From contig JAZQLQ010000001.1 of assembly GCA_045542735.1 (NCBI GenBank), forward strand, positions 77,878 through 141,877: a stretch of DNA of 64,000 nucleotides, in the 5' to 3' direction. Of the stretch, positions 16,885 to 25,467 are shown piece after piece. Position numbers and translations under genes: made by a program. The DNA comes from UBA2882 sp045542735 (GTDB lineage Bacteria > Bacillota > Clostridia > Lachnospirales > Lachnospiraceae). Under the pieces are notes generated by a model. It was not told the DNA's origin. It saw nothing but the letters and a program-made list of their open reading frames with translations, and did no database searches. Positions within the stretch are counted from its first letter, which is position 1, and each line of letters starts with the position of its first letter.

Positions 16885-18092
16885 AAGGGAATGTGACAGA
16901 TAAAAAGAAAGGGACAGGCGTACAGATTATTTTTTCGGCTGTTATTGTGTTGATGGGATTGGCATGGACCGGCTTTTGTGCATATATGCTACACGCAGAT
17001 GTTGTTTCTTTTTGTCGGAACATGCTCCTTTCATTAATCGTATCTTTTTTAATTATTTTTTCATTTCTTATAACAGCCCAAAGAAACGGGTTGTATTTTT
17101 GGAACGAAGGGCGTTTTATCCGATTTTCAATTGTTATCTCAATTGCATTTGTATTTCTTGCATTCATAGGTGAAGTTCCATATCTGATTGCTCCCATTTC
17201 GCTATTGGGAGTTGTTTTGACCTTGTTTTCCGGTAGTGTGTGCGGTGTGATTAGTTATAGCGCCATGGTATTACATTATTCTATTTTAAATGGATTGAGT
17301 GTACCGCAGGTTATTGTTCTTTTAATGGCAGGATTGCTTGGAGCTATATTATTTATGAACCTTCAGAATGGCTTTCGTTATGCAGGAAGTTTATTTGCCT
17401 ATTTGGTTGCAGACTTTGTTTTGTACAGTCTGTTTTTTGTGATTACCCAGACCGGTACCGTATTTGGTGATGCGGTTCTTTATAGTGTAATCCGATTGTT
17501 TACAGTAGGTATTCTGGTACTTGCGGTATTAAAGTTTATTGGTAAGTTCCACTATTACAAAGATATTGATTTTTTTTCCATGATTAATGATCCGGAATAT
17601 GAATTGTTGACACGATTAAAAGAAATTAATAAAGATGCCTATTTTCATGCGGTACATACAGCATATCTGGCTGACCGTATTGCAAAAAAAATTAATTGTA
17701 ATGCCGCATTGGCAAAGGCCGGTGGTTATTATCACAAAATTGGTCTGTTGCAGGGAAATGATTCCATACAAAACACCATCTTGGTTGGTGCGGCGCATGA
17801 GTTTCCTAAAGCCTTGATCCGTGTTTTAAAGGAATATGGTATCAAAAATATGCCCTCAGTTTCTAAAGAAGCTGCCATTGTACAATTTTGCGATGCCATG
17901 ATATCATCGGTAGCTTATATGTTCAAAAAAGATAGCAATGCTGTTTTGAATTATGAAAAGATTGTGGATGTCATTGTTCGCAAAAAAATGGACAGCGGTG
18001 ATTTGCAACATTGTGAATTAACAATGGAAGATTTGTGTGAAATAAAGAAGGGGTTATTGGAGGAGAAGTTATATTATGACTTTTTACGTTGA
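16881..18092 (+). CDS. YqfF/PgpH-like membrane protein with degenerate HD domain
   Basis: By position and C-terminal similarity this corresponds to YqfF/PgpH, the 7TM-HD phosphodiesterase that degrades cyclic di-AMP. It is only 403 residues, against about 700 in the family, because the large extracellular 7TMR-HDED sensor domain is absent. About seven hydrophobic helices fill residues 15-215. The cytoplasmic part keeps the first histidine (H256 in DAYFHAVH) and the EAAIVQFCDA segment, but the defining HD pair is His285-Lys286 (YYHKIGL) and the later HHG is replaced (EYGIKN). Metal-dependent hydrolysis is therefore unlikely. It may be a binding or regulatory pseudoenzyme. It overlaps phoH by 4 bases and ybeY by 17. 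Confidence 0.82.
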   Translation: MKGNVTDKKKGTGVQIIFSAVIVLMGLAWTGFCAYMLHADVVSFCRNMLLSLIVSFLIIFSFLITAQRNGLYFWNEGRFIRFSIVISIAFVFLAFIGEVPYLIAPISLLGVVLTLFSGSVCGVISYSAMVLHYSILNGLSVPQVIVLLMAGLLGAILFMNLQNGFRYAGSLFAYLVADFVLYSLFFVITQTGTVFGDAVLYSVIRLFTVGILVLAVLKFIGKFHYYKDIDFFSMINDPEYELLTRLKEINKDAYFHAVHTAYLADRIAKKINCNAALAKAGGYYHKIGLLQGNDSIQNTILVGAAHEFPKALIRVLKEYGIKNMPSVSKEAAIVQFCDAMISSVAYMFKKDSNAVLNYEKIVDVIVRKKMDSGDLQHCELTMEDLCEIKKGLLEEKLYYDFLR

Positions 18093-18573
18093 AAACGAAG
18101 TGAATGCTGAATTTCCTTTTCCTTTGGAAGAAACGGTTCAAAAAGTGATTGAGACCGCATTAGATTGTGAAGAATGTCCCTATGAGGCGGAAGTAAATGT
18201 CTTAATCACAGATCAAGAGGGAATACGTGCTTATAACAAAGAGTATCGTGATATCGATAAAGAGACAGATGTATTGTCTTTCCCCGGGGTTGATTACTCT
18301 ATGCCTGCAGATTTTTCTCTGGCTGAGGCAGATGTACACAGTTATTTTCATCCGGAAAGCGGCGAATTGCTATTGGGAGATATTATATTGTGTAAGGAAC
18401 GGATATATGCTCAAGCTGAAGAATATGGGCACAGTGTACTAAGAGAATTTGCTTTTTTAATTGTTCATAGCGTATTGCATCTTCTTGGATATGACCACAT
18501 GGAAGAAGAGGAAGAAAAAGTAATGCGTATGCATCAGGATAAAATCATGGAAGAACTTCAGATTCTCCGCTAA
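18076..18573 (+). CDS. ybeY: Endoribonuclease YbeY (rRNA maturation factor)
   Basis: YbeY is a zinc-dependent single-strand endoribonuclease involved in 16S rRNA 3'-end maturation and ribosome quality control. The zinc motif is complete: HSVLHLLGYDH near residues 134-144. The upstream segment TDVLSFPGV is also conserved. It has 165 residues, normal for the family. The ATG has GGAGGAG about ten bases upstream, inside the 3' end of the preceding gene. The pairing with phoH is conserved across bacteria. Confidence 0.95.
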   Translation: MTFYVENEVNAEFPFPLEETVQKVIETALDCEECPYEAEVNVLITDQEGIRAYNKEYRDIDKETDVLSFPGVDYSMPADFSLAEADVHSYFHPESGELLLGDIILCKERIYAQAEEYGHSVLREFAFLIVHSVLHLLGYDHMEEEEEKVMRMHQDKIMEELQILR

Positions 18574-18585
18574 AGAGGTAAATAT

Positions 18586-20229
18586 ATGGCTGATATCAAG
18601 AAAAACAGAAGACAAAATTATATTGCAAAAAACAATATCCAGGCGATTGGATTAATGGTTGTTTTTGTTGCAGCTCTCATAAAATGGATTTTTATGTCCA
18701 AACAAATTGGAGCAGGACAAAATGTATATTTAATTGTTTTTACATTTTTGTTCGCTATTGTTTCCATTATTTCATTTACTTTACGTGAGGTAGTGTGCAA
18801 AGCAGTGGCATATCGCAAATCAAGAGGACAATACAAAAATGCTTTACGCATTATGAAAACAGCTGCCCTTACAGGCTTTGCCATAGGTGTTGTGTTTTTT
18901 TTGATTCTTGTGTTTGCGGCAGGAAGAATGACTAATATTTTGTTTTCATTGGGTGCATATGGGACCTTTCCTTTGATTTTTCTTGGGGCATCCATACCAT
19001 TTCTGTTTTTATGGGCAATATTACTTGGAAGTTTTGATGGTTTTGATTTTTCTATGCCGGATGGTGCAGCCAAAATTATCTTTGGTATTACAGATCTACT
19101 GGTTAGTGTGATTTTAATATTTATTGCTTGTAATATGGGCAAGAAACATGCGGCACTTTTACATGATGACCAGGTATTAAATGCTTTTGGAGCATCCGGA
19201 GCAGCGGCAGGTTTTACAATTGCCTGTGTGTTTGCATCCCTTTGGTTGATTGTGTTGTTTAAAGCCTTCCGTCGTAAGATGAGAAATAATATTTCAGAGG
19301 ATAACAGCCGTAGTCAGGAAAGTTTTATTGATCAGGTGGCGGGACTAGGTAGTGCTTGTGGGACACCCTTTGCACGTTATTTGGGATTTTTTGGTCCTTT
19401 ATTATTGAATCAGATTTTGTTTTTTAAATTTTTCCAATGGCCGCCACACTTTAGTAGCGTCGGATTCCCCAATACTTATTATGCTCAGTATATTTTGGGA
19501 TTTTTCTGGTTTGCTTTACCTTGTGGTTTAATGGAACTTTTGGGAAAACATACGGAAGAGCACTTACGCAAAGCTATGAAGAAAGATGATGTGTATCATA
19601 GCGGAATGTATATTATATTAAATGTAAAACAATTTTTGTGCAGTATTTTACCGATTGTTGTTCTCGTTAGTGTCTGCCTAAGTTGTCTTCAATCGGTAGC
19701 TTTTGGTATAGATGTTACCGGCGAGTGGCTTTATGCAGTTGTATTGCTCTTATTTGGTTTGGCATTTCTTGGCGCTTCCATGCTAAAGGGATTAGGAAAA
19801 GAATGGCTTGGTATCATTGCAGGTCTGGTTGGTTTTGTCATTCAAAGCATTGCAGCAGTTTTCTTGTTTTCCAGGGAATGCTATACAACAGAACGGATTT
19901 TGTACTGCAATCTGATATATGGAATTGTCTTTCTGGCTTTATGTGTTGGCTTTTTATATCGTTTTTGTGTATATAAAAAACAGTTGGTAAACCACCTTGG
20001 CATGCCATTATTAGCAACCTTTGTTATGTTAATTACTGCTGTGCTCTGTATGTTCTTAAAGAGCGTTATCGGACCTGTCGTTGCAATTATTATAGCTGTT
20101 GTTGTTTCGTTTGCTGTGCATATGATAACTTTGATTATCACCGGCTGTGTCAAAGAAAATGAACTGGCTGACTTTCCTCAGGGTAGCTTACTGCGAATAA
20201 TCGGAAGCATCATGGGAATTTATTCGTAA
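18586..20229 (+). CDS. Polytopic membrane protein, MOP-superfamily flippase-like
   Basis: A 547-residue integral membrane protein with roughly 12-14 hydrophobic helices and short loops. The overall arrangement and the first helices resemble polysaccharide/lipid flippases of the MOP superfamily (SpoVB/MurJ/MATE type), but I see no diagnostic motif, and the assignment rests on topology and gene neighbourhood. It lies 12 bases after ybeY with a GAGGT ribosome binding site and is 62 bases before the BofC-like gene. A role in cell-envelope or spore-coat precursor export is possible, not shown. Confidence 0.6.
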   Translation: MADIKKNRRQNYIAKNNIQAIGLMVVFVAALIKWIFMSKQIGAGQNVYLIVFTFLFAIVSIISFTLREVVCKAVAYRKSRGQYKNALRIMKTAALTGFAIGVVFFLILVFAAGRMTNILFSLGAYGTFPLIFLGASIPFLFLWAILLGSFDGFDFSMPDGAAKIIFGITDLLVSVILIFIACNMGKKHAALLHDDQVLNAFGASGAAAGFTIACVFASLWLIVLFKAFRRKMRNNISEDNSRSQESFIDQVAGLGSACGTPFARYLGFFGPLLLNQILFFKFFQWPPHFSSVGFPNTYYAQYILGFFWFALPCGLMELLGKHTEEHLRKAMKKDDVYHSGMYIILNVKQFLCSILPIVVLVSVCLSCLQSVAFGIDVTGEWLYAVVLLLFGLAFLGASMLKGLGKEWLGIIAGLVGFVIQSIAAVFLFSRECYTTERILYCNLIYGIVFLALCVGFLYRFCVYKKQLVNHLGMPLLATFVMLITAVLCMFLKSVIGPVVAIIIAVVVSFAVHMITLIITGCVKENELADFPQGSLLRIIGSIMGIYS

Positions 20230-20291
20230 ATAGACAAAAATTGAATAAAAATGTTGTTTTGGACTGATACTGATATAAAAGGAGTCGTAGT

Positions 20292-20936
20292 ATGAAATAT
20301 TTATATCGTATCAGTCTTATTTTTATGATTTTAACGATTACATCTGCAACAATTTTGGGCAGTTATTATTTGTATAAAAATCATTCACGCAAAGAGGAAT
20401 CTGTTCAACATGCAGAGGAAATTGTTAAAGAGGTATCCACCAAAAAAATTGCAACAGATTGTGATACAGAGTATGTGATATTGGAGCAGGATTTGGTAAA
20501 AGGAGGAAGCAATACCTTTGTCAGGGAGATTCCTGCAAAATATATTAATAAAACAAAAACAGAACTAATTTCATTGCTGGAGGAGGAAGAACGCGCGCCG
20601 GCATTAAGAGATAGGGAAAAAGGTTTAATTTCCATTCGGTTGTCTGTATTTTCCAACGAAAGAGTTGTTGTTATTAAAACATATAGAAAAGACGAACAAG
20701 CAAATAAGATGGAAACAGAAGAGGCGGTAGTGTCAGAAAACCATGCGGGCTGTTTTTTCTTAATGGCAAATAATGGATATGTTTCTGTATATTGCAATGA
20801 TATGCGTACCTTGTATTTATCCACAGATATTGAGTTGGAACACTTGCCACAGGAACTTCAACAGGAGATATTAGATAAAAAATATATAAAAAATGAAGAA
20901 GAACTTTACAATTTTCTTGAGTCTTATTCCAGTTAG
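20292..20936 (+). CDS. BofC-like membrane-anchored protein
   Basis: A 214-residue protein with one N-terminal hydrophobic helix (residues about 7-27) that can act as uncleaved signal anchor, placing the rest outside. The central YVILEQDLVKGGSNTFVREIPAKYI and the C-terminal region with NNGYVSVYCNDM and LPQELQQEILDKKYI resemble the two small domains of BofC, the forespore protein that restrains SpoIVB signalling in Bacillus. The similarity is from memory of family patterns; a domain search for the BofC C-terminal domain would settle it. An AGGAG precedes the ATG. Confidence 0.55.
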   Translation: MKYLYRISLIFMILTITSATILGSYYLYKNHSRKEESVQHAEEIVKEVSTKKIATDCDTEYVILEQDLVKGGSNTFVREIPAKYINKTKTELISLLEEEERAPALRDREKGLISIRLSVFSNERVVVIKTYRKDEQANKMETEEAVVSENHAGCFFLMANNGYVSVYCNDMRTLYLSTDIELEHLPQELQQEILDKKYIKNEEELYNFLESYSS

Positions 20937-20974
20937 AGTTATAATTTTATTAATTGTGCATGGAGGGAAAATGT

Positions 20975-22198
20975 ATGAAAAAGACAGTTTGTATTATTGG
21001 TGGCGGTGCTTCAGGTATTATGGCTTCTATTGCGGCAGCACAAGCCGGAGCGAAAGTTATAATCTTGGATCAAAGCGACCGAATCGGAAAAAAAGTATTA
21101 TTAACAGGAAATGGCAAGTGTAATTTGACGAACTTGCATATGGATGCATCCCATTACAACACATCCGGCGATATCTCTTTTGTAGAAACAGTATTAAACA
21201 CATTTTCTGAAAAAGACTTGATGGATTTTTTCGAAAAGCAAGGTATGCGCCTGATGGTAAATAAGGAATGCTATGTATATCCGGAAAGCGAGGCGGCAAC
21301 AACGGTTGTCAATGTATTAAGAAGGACCTTGCAGACTCTGGATGTATCGATTTATACCAATATCCGGATTAAGGATATTGTATATGACTCTCACAAGTAT
21401 TGCGTTCAAACAGAAAGTGAAGAGTTTGATGCAGATTGTGTTATTATGGCATGCGGCGGTCAATCCTATCCCAAAACCGGTTCTGATGGTAGTGGTTACG
21501 CCTTATTGGAAAAATTAAATATTCCGGTAATACCACCTTATCCTGCACTTACCGCTTTGGTTAGTGATAAAAAAGGTATCAAAACTTTATCCGGTGTACG
21601 CGCTAATGCCAAAGTTACACTTTTGATTAATTCAAAAGCTGTTGCATCCGATTGCGGACAAGTTCAGTTTACAGACTACGGCATTTCCGGAATTCCTGTT
21701 TTTCAGGTAAGTACTGTGGCATCTCGTGCATTACAGGCAGGAGAACGGGTTGTAGTAAAGGTTAATTTGTTTCCAAATATGTCAGAGAAGGAAGTATTTA
21801 CATTACTTTGGTATCAATTAACCCAATTTGAAACACTTCCGATAGAGGATGCTTTACAAGGCTTTGTACATAAAAAATGGATTGAATACTTAAATACGAA
21901 ATTTAAGTTGCGTCGTTTTGATTGTGCAAAAGATATTACCGTTGATGTGGTTTCTGATATAGTCAATGAACTGGTCAACATGGAATATGTTATAACAGCA
22001 GTCAAAGAATATGATTTTTGTCAGGTAACCGGCGGTGGTGTAGCACTTGATCAAGTTGATGATCAGATGCAATGCAAAGCTTATCCGGGCTTATATATTG
22101 TGGGTGAAATGTTGGATGTGACCGGCGAATGCGGTGGATATAATCTTCAATGGGCATTTTCCACAGGATATATTGCCGGTTCTCACGCCGCAAAATGA
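20975..22198 (+). CDS. NAD(P)/FAD-dependent oxidoreductase, HI0933/YhiN family
   Basis: Flavoprotein of the HI0933 (BaiN/YhiN) family; substrates are unknown for most members. The ATG at 20975 has GGAGGG seven bases upstream and gives 407 residues starting MKKTVCIIGGG; an in-frame TTG at 20954 is not needed. The Rossmann motif IIGGGASGIMASIAAAQAGA is at residues about 6-25, then LTGNGKCNLTNL, the family ACGGQSYPKTGSDGSGYAL and a C-terminal FAD contact VTGECGGYNLQWAFSTGY. A different FAD family follows after seven bases. Confidence 0.88.
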   Translation: MKKTVCIIGGGASGIMASIAAAQAGAKVIILDQSDRIGKKVLLTGNGKCNLTNLHMDASHYNTSGDISFVETVLNTFSEKDLMDFFEKQGMRLMVNKECYVYPESEAATTVVNVLRRTLQTLDVSIYTNIRIKDIVYDSHKYCVQTESEEFDADCVIMACGGQSYPKTGSDGSGYALLEKLNIPVIPPYPALTALVSDKKGIKTLSGVRANAKVTLLINSKAVASDCGQVQFTDYGISGIPVFQVSTVASRALQAGERVVVKVNLFPNMSEKEVFTLLWYQLTQFETLPIEDALQGFVHKKWIEYLNTKFKLRRFDCAKDITVDVVSDIVNELVNMEYVITAVKEYDFCQVTGGGVALDQVDDQMQCKAYPGLYIVGEMLDVTGECGGYNLQWAFSTGYIAGSHAAK

Positions 22199-22205
22199 GG
22201 AGAGT

Positions 22206-23813
22206 ATGATTAAATATAACCAGTTAAAAATGCATCCCGGTTATTCAATCCAGGATATTGTTGGTAAAGTGGCCGCAAAATTACATATACCGGCTGAGCA
22301 GATCAAGGATTTAGTGATTTTAAAAGAATCCATTGATGCCAGAAAGAAACCGGATGTTTTCTATACCTTATCTGTGGCTTTTTCTTATGAAAAGGAACAG
22401 GATGTATTGAAAAAACAGCAGAAAAACAAGGATATTTCACAATATCAACCGGTCCATGTTTCGTTTCCTATTGTGAATCCTACGGTATGTCGAGAAAACC
22501 CTATCGTTGTTGGGGCCGGACCTGCCGGTTTGTTTTGTGCATATTACCTTGCCAAAATGGGATTGGCTCCTATTTTATTGGAGCGTGGTGAAACTGTAGA
22601 TAAACGCCAAAAAGATGTGGAAACATTTTGGAAAACAGGTAAGTTAAAGCCGGAATCCAATGTGCAATTTGGTGAAGGTGGAGCGGGCACTTTTTCAGAT
22701 GGTAAATTAAACACATTAAACAAAGACCCTTATGGCTATCAACAGGAAGTTTTAAGTTTGTTTGTGAAAGCCGGCGCCAATCCGGCGATTTTGTATGAAC
22801 AAAAACCGCATTTGGGTACCGATCAATTATTATTGATTGTACAGAATCTACGAAAAGAGATTATCCGTATGGGAGGAACGGTACGTTTTGGTGCAAAACT
22901 GACAGATTTTCAAGTTGATGATTGTGGACATGTAACCTCTGTTACTATAAACGACCGGGAAACCATCCGTACCAATCATGTGGTATTAGCCATTGGTCAT
23001 AGTGCCAGAGATACTTTTGCCTGGTTATATGATAAACAAATGAAGATGGAAGCAAAAGCTTTTGCTGTGGGATATCGTGTCCAACACTTGCAAAAAGATA
23101 TTGATATTAGCCAATATGGTGTACAAGAAGAAGGAATGTTTCCGCCTGCACCATATAAGATAACCGCACAAGCGCAAAACGGCAGAGGTGTTTATAGTTT
23201 CTGTATGTGTCCCGGTGGATATGTGGTAAATTCTTCCTCTGAGGAAGGTATGCTTTGTATCAACGGGATGAGCTATAGTGAACGCAGTGGTGATAATGCC
23301 AACAGTGCCATTATTATTTCTGTTACACCGGAAGATTTTCAAAGCAAAGATCCTCTTGCGGGGATTGCATTCCAACGTGAATTGGAAAAAAGGGCATATG
23401 AGGCGGGAAAAGGAAAGATTCCGTTACAACGCTTTGAAGATTATATAAATAATTGTTCTTCTAAAGATGCCGGAACGATTAAACCTTGGTTAAAAGGAGA
23501 ATATGTATATTCCAACTTACGCGGCATTTTGCCGTCAACCCTGGAAGATGCCTTTATGGATGGTATGATACAGTTTGGACGCAAAATCAAAGGCTTTGAT
23601 GATAAAGATACATTACTTGCCGGAATTGAAGCAAGAACTTCATCTCCGGTACGAATTTTACGCGATCCGGTTTCTTGTGAATCCGTTTCTATAAAAGGTG
23701 TGTATCCCTGTGGCGAAGGAGCTGGATATGCAGGTGGGATTACATCTGCGGCCACCGACGGTTTACGTGTGGCTTTGGCGCTTGCAAAGAATCTGGGAGG
23801 AAATAAACAGTGA
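22206..23813 (+). CDS. Uncharacterised FAD-dependent dehydrogenase (COG2509 type)
   Basis: A 535-residue flavoprotein starting at the ATG at 22206, with a GAGGAGAG stretch directly upstream. An N-terminal region of about 95 residues precedes the dinucleotide motif VVGAGPAGLFCAYYLAKMG. The segment NVQFGEGGAGTFSDGKLNT is characteristic of the group, as is the C-terminal PCGEGAGYAGGITSAATDG. The reaction is not known. It is unrelated in detail to the preceding FAD protein. Its stop codon overlaps the proB GTG start by 4 bases. Confidence 0.85.
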   Translation: MIKYNQLKMHPGYSIQDIVGKVAAKLHIPAEQIKDLVILKESIDARKKPDVFYTLSVAFSYEKEQDVLKKQQKNKDISQYQPVHVSFPIVNPTVCRENPIVVGAGPAGLFCAYYLAKMGLAPILLERGETVDKRQKDVETFWKTGKLKPESNVQFGEGGAGTFSDGKLNTLNKDPYGYQQEVLSLFVKAGANPAILYEQKPHLGTDQLLLIVQNLRKEIIRMGGTVRFGAKLTDFQVDDCGHVTSVTINDRETIRTNHVVLAIGHSARDTFAWLYDKQMKMEAKAFAVGYRVQHLQKDIDISQYGVQEEGMFPPAPYKITAQAQNGRGVYSFCMCPGGYVVNSSSEEGMLCINGMSYSERSGDNANSAIIISVTPEDFQSKDPLAGIAFQRELEKRAYEAGKGKIPLQRFEDYINNCSSKDAGTIKPWLKGEYVYSNLRGILPSTLEDAFMDGMIQFGRKIKGFDDKDTLLAGIEARTSSPVRILRDPVSCESVSIKGVYPCGEGAGYAGGITSAATDGLRVALALAKNLGGNKQ

Positions 23814-24667
23814 GTTTAAGAGAGTGTATAAAGGATAAAAAAAGAATTGTAATTAAAGTCGGTTCGTCTTCTTTGCAACACAAAGAAACCGGTGGCTTGG
23901 ATTATACCAAACTGGAAGTGTTGGTACGGGAAATCTGCAATCTTCGTAATCAAGGTAAGGATGTTGTATTGGTTTCATCCGGTGCCATTGCAGTGGGAAG
24001 AAGAGCAATCCGTTTGCAAAATACAGAAGAGGACAATCCTATTGCCGTTAAGCAGGCCTGTGCTGCAATTGGACAGGCTAAGCTTATGATGGTTTATCAA
24101 AAAATCTTTTCCGAATATAATCATGTAGCAGCACAGATTTTGATGACCAAAAATACTATTTTGGATACCTTAAATCGTTTCAATGCACATAATACTTTTT
24201 CGGAACTGTTAAAGTTGGGTGTTGTGCCTATTGTAAATGAAAATGATACGGTAGCTACTTATGAAATTAAATTTGGTGATAATGATACCTTATCTGCCAT
24301 TGTTGCAGCGTTGGTTGATGCGGATTTGCTAATTTTATTATCTGATATTGATGGCTTATATACCGATGATCCCCGTCAAAATCCGGATGCTAAGTTTATC
24401 AGCGAAGTGGATGAATTGACAGATGAATTAATGGGCATGGGCAAAGAATCCACCGGCAGCAATGTGGGGACAGGCGGTATGAACACCAAATTGCAGGCTG
24501 CTAAGATTGCTACCAGTGCCGGTGCTGACATGGTCATTGCCAATGCAGATGATATGCGTATTATTCACCGCATTATGGATGGCAGGGAATACGGCACCTT
24601 CTTTAAAGCCCATAAAGATGAGAACTTCTATTTAGCAGATTATGTATCAGATATGGAGCATGTATAG
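23810..24667 (+). CDS. proB: Glutamate 5-kinase, short form without PUA domain
   Basis: ProB phosphorylates glutamate to gamma-glutamyl phosphate, the first step of proline synthesis. The GTG at 23810 has GGGAGG nine bases upstream and overlaps the previous stop (GTGA). At 285 residues it contains only the amino-acid-kinase domain (VIKVGSSSL, VSSGAIAVGRRAI, FGDNDTLSAIVAALV and the GTGGMNTKLQAAKIA segment) and lacks the C-terminal PUA domain of E. coli-type ProB (about 367 residues). Feedback-inhibition residues in the kinase domain cannot be judged by eye. The second-step gene proA is 800 bases downstream in the same run. Confidence 0.94.
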   Translation: MSLRECIKDKKRIVIKVGSSSLQHKETGGLDYTKLEVLVREICNLRNQGKDVVLVSSGAIAVGRRAIRLQNTEEDNPIAVKQACAAIGQAKLMMVYQKIFSEYNHVAAQILMTKNTILDTLNRFNAHNTFSELLKLGVVPIVNENDTVATYEIKFGDNDTLSAIVAALVDADLLILLSDIDGLYTDDPRQNPDAKFISEVDELTDELMGMGKESTGSNVGTGGMNTKLQAAKIATSAGADMVIANADDMRIIHRIMDGREYGTFFKAHKDENFYLADYVSDMEHV

Positions 24668-24682
24668 AAAGGAAAATGAATT

Positions 24683-24910
24683 GTGGCAGAGTTAAATATT
24701 GCGAGAATTAATGAGTTATATCACAAATCCCAATCTGTGGGATTAACAGAAGAAGAAAAAGCGGAGCAGGCTATGCTTCGCAAAAACTATGCTGCCAGTG
24801 TGCGTGCAAGTTTGCGTGGACAACTGGATAATATCAGCATTCAGGAAAAAGATGGAAGTATCACAAACTTAGGTGAAAAATTTGGAAACAAAGAAGCAAC
24901 TGAGAATTAA
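24683..24910 (+). CDS. DUF896 (YnzC family) small protein
   Basis: A 75-residue cytoplasmic helical protein of the DUF896/UPF0291 family. The family pattern is clear: IARINELYHKSQSVGLTEEE followed by KNYAASVRASLRGQLDNI. The structure of Bacillus YnzC is a helical hairpin; the function is unknown. The start is GTG at 24683 with AGAAAGGA nine bases upstream. It sits between proB and the 5-FCL gene and overlaps the latter by 29 bases. Confidence 0.9.
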   Translation: MAELNIARINELYHKSQSVGLTEEEKAEQAMLRKNYAASVRASLRGQLDNISIQEKDGSITNLGEKFGNKEATEN

Positions 24911-25463
24911 ACTAAAACAGATACGGGAACGGCTATCTTTGGATGAACAAAATGACTTATCCTATACCATAACCGAAAAAGTTGTATCCCATTACGATTT
25001 TCAAAAAGCAAAAAATATTTTGATATATATGCACTACAACAATGAAGTTCAGACTGATGGTATTATTTTGTATGCATTTATGCTTGGTAAAAAGGTCTTT
25101 ATTCCCAAAGTTGAAGGAGATATCATGAATTTTTATGAAATTCACGATATCAAAGAGTGTGTATCCGGTTTTCGGGGGATTCCCGAGCCGCCGGTTGATG
25201 CAAAATGCTTTTCTATGTCAACAGATAGTCCCAAGGATGAAACATTAGTGATTTTACCGGGATTGGGATTTGACCAAAAGGGAAGACGCATCGGATATGG
25301 TGGTGGCTATTATGATAAATATCTGGAAGCAAACACCAATTGTATGAAAATGGCCATTGCCTATGATATACAATGTGTTGATGATATTCCTGTAGAAGAA
25401 ACTGATATCGCGATGGATGTGATTATTACCGATGAACAGATTATATTAAATGACGAGGAGTGA
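24882..25463 (+). CDS. 5-formyltetrahydrofolate cyclo-ligase
   Basis: This enzyme recycles 5-formyl-THF to 5,10-methenyl-THF with ATP, returning a storage folate to the pool. The family signature RIGYGGGYYDKYL is intact near residue 138 and LPGLGFDQKG precedes it. I favour the TTG at 24882, with AGGTGA five bases upstream, giving 193 residues; a GTG at 24873 is in frame but overlaps that binding site. The gene begins inside DUF896 and ends four bases before proA. It complements fhs and folD at the left end. Confidence 0.9.
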   Translation: METKKQLRIKLKQIRERLSLDEQNDLSYTITEKVVSHYDFQKAKNILIYMHYNNEVQTDGIILYAFMLGKKVFIPKVEGDIMNFYEIHDIKECVSGFRGIPEPPVDAKCFSMSTDSPKDETLVILPGLGFDQKGRRIGYGGGYYDKYLEANTNCMKMAIAYDIQCVDDIPVEETDIAMDVIITDEQIILNDEE

Positions 25464-25467
25464 GACA

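Noticed and set aside
20975..23813. The two consecutive FAD oxidoreductases as a recent tandem duplication.
   Set aside because: They share only the dinucleotide-binding motif; their other signatures place them in different families.
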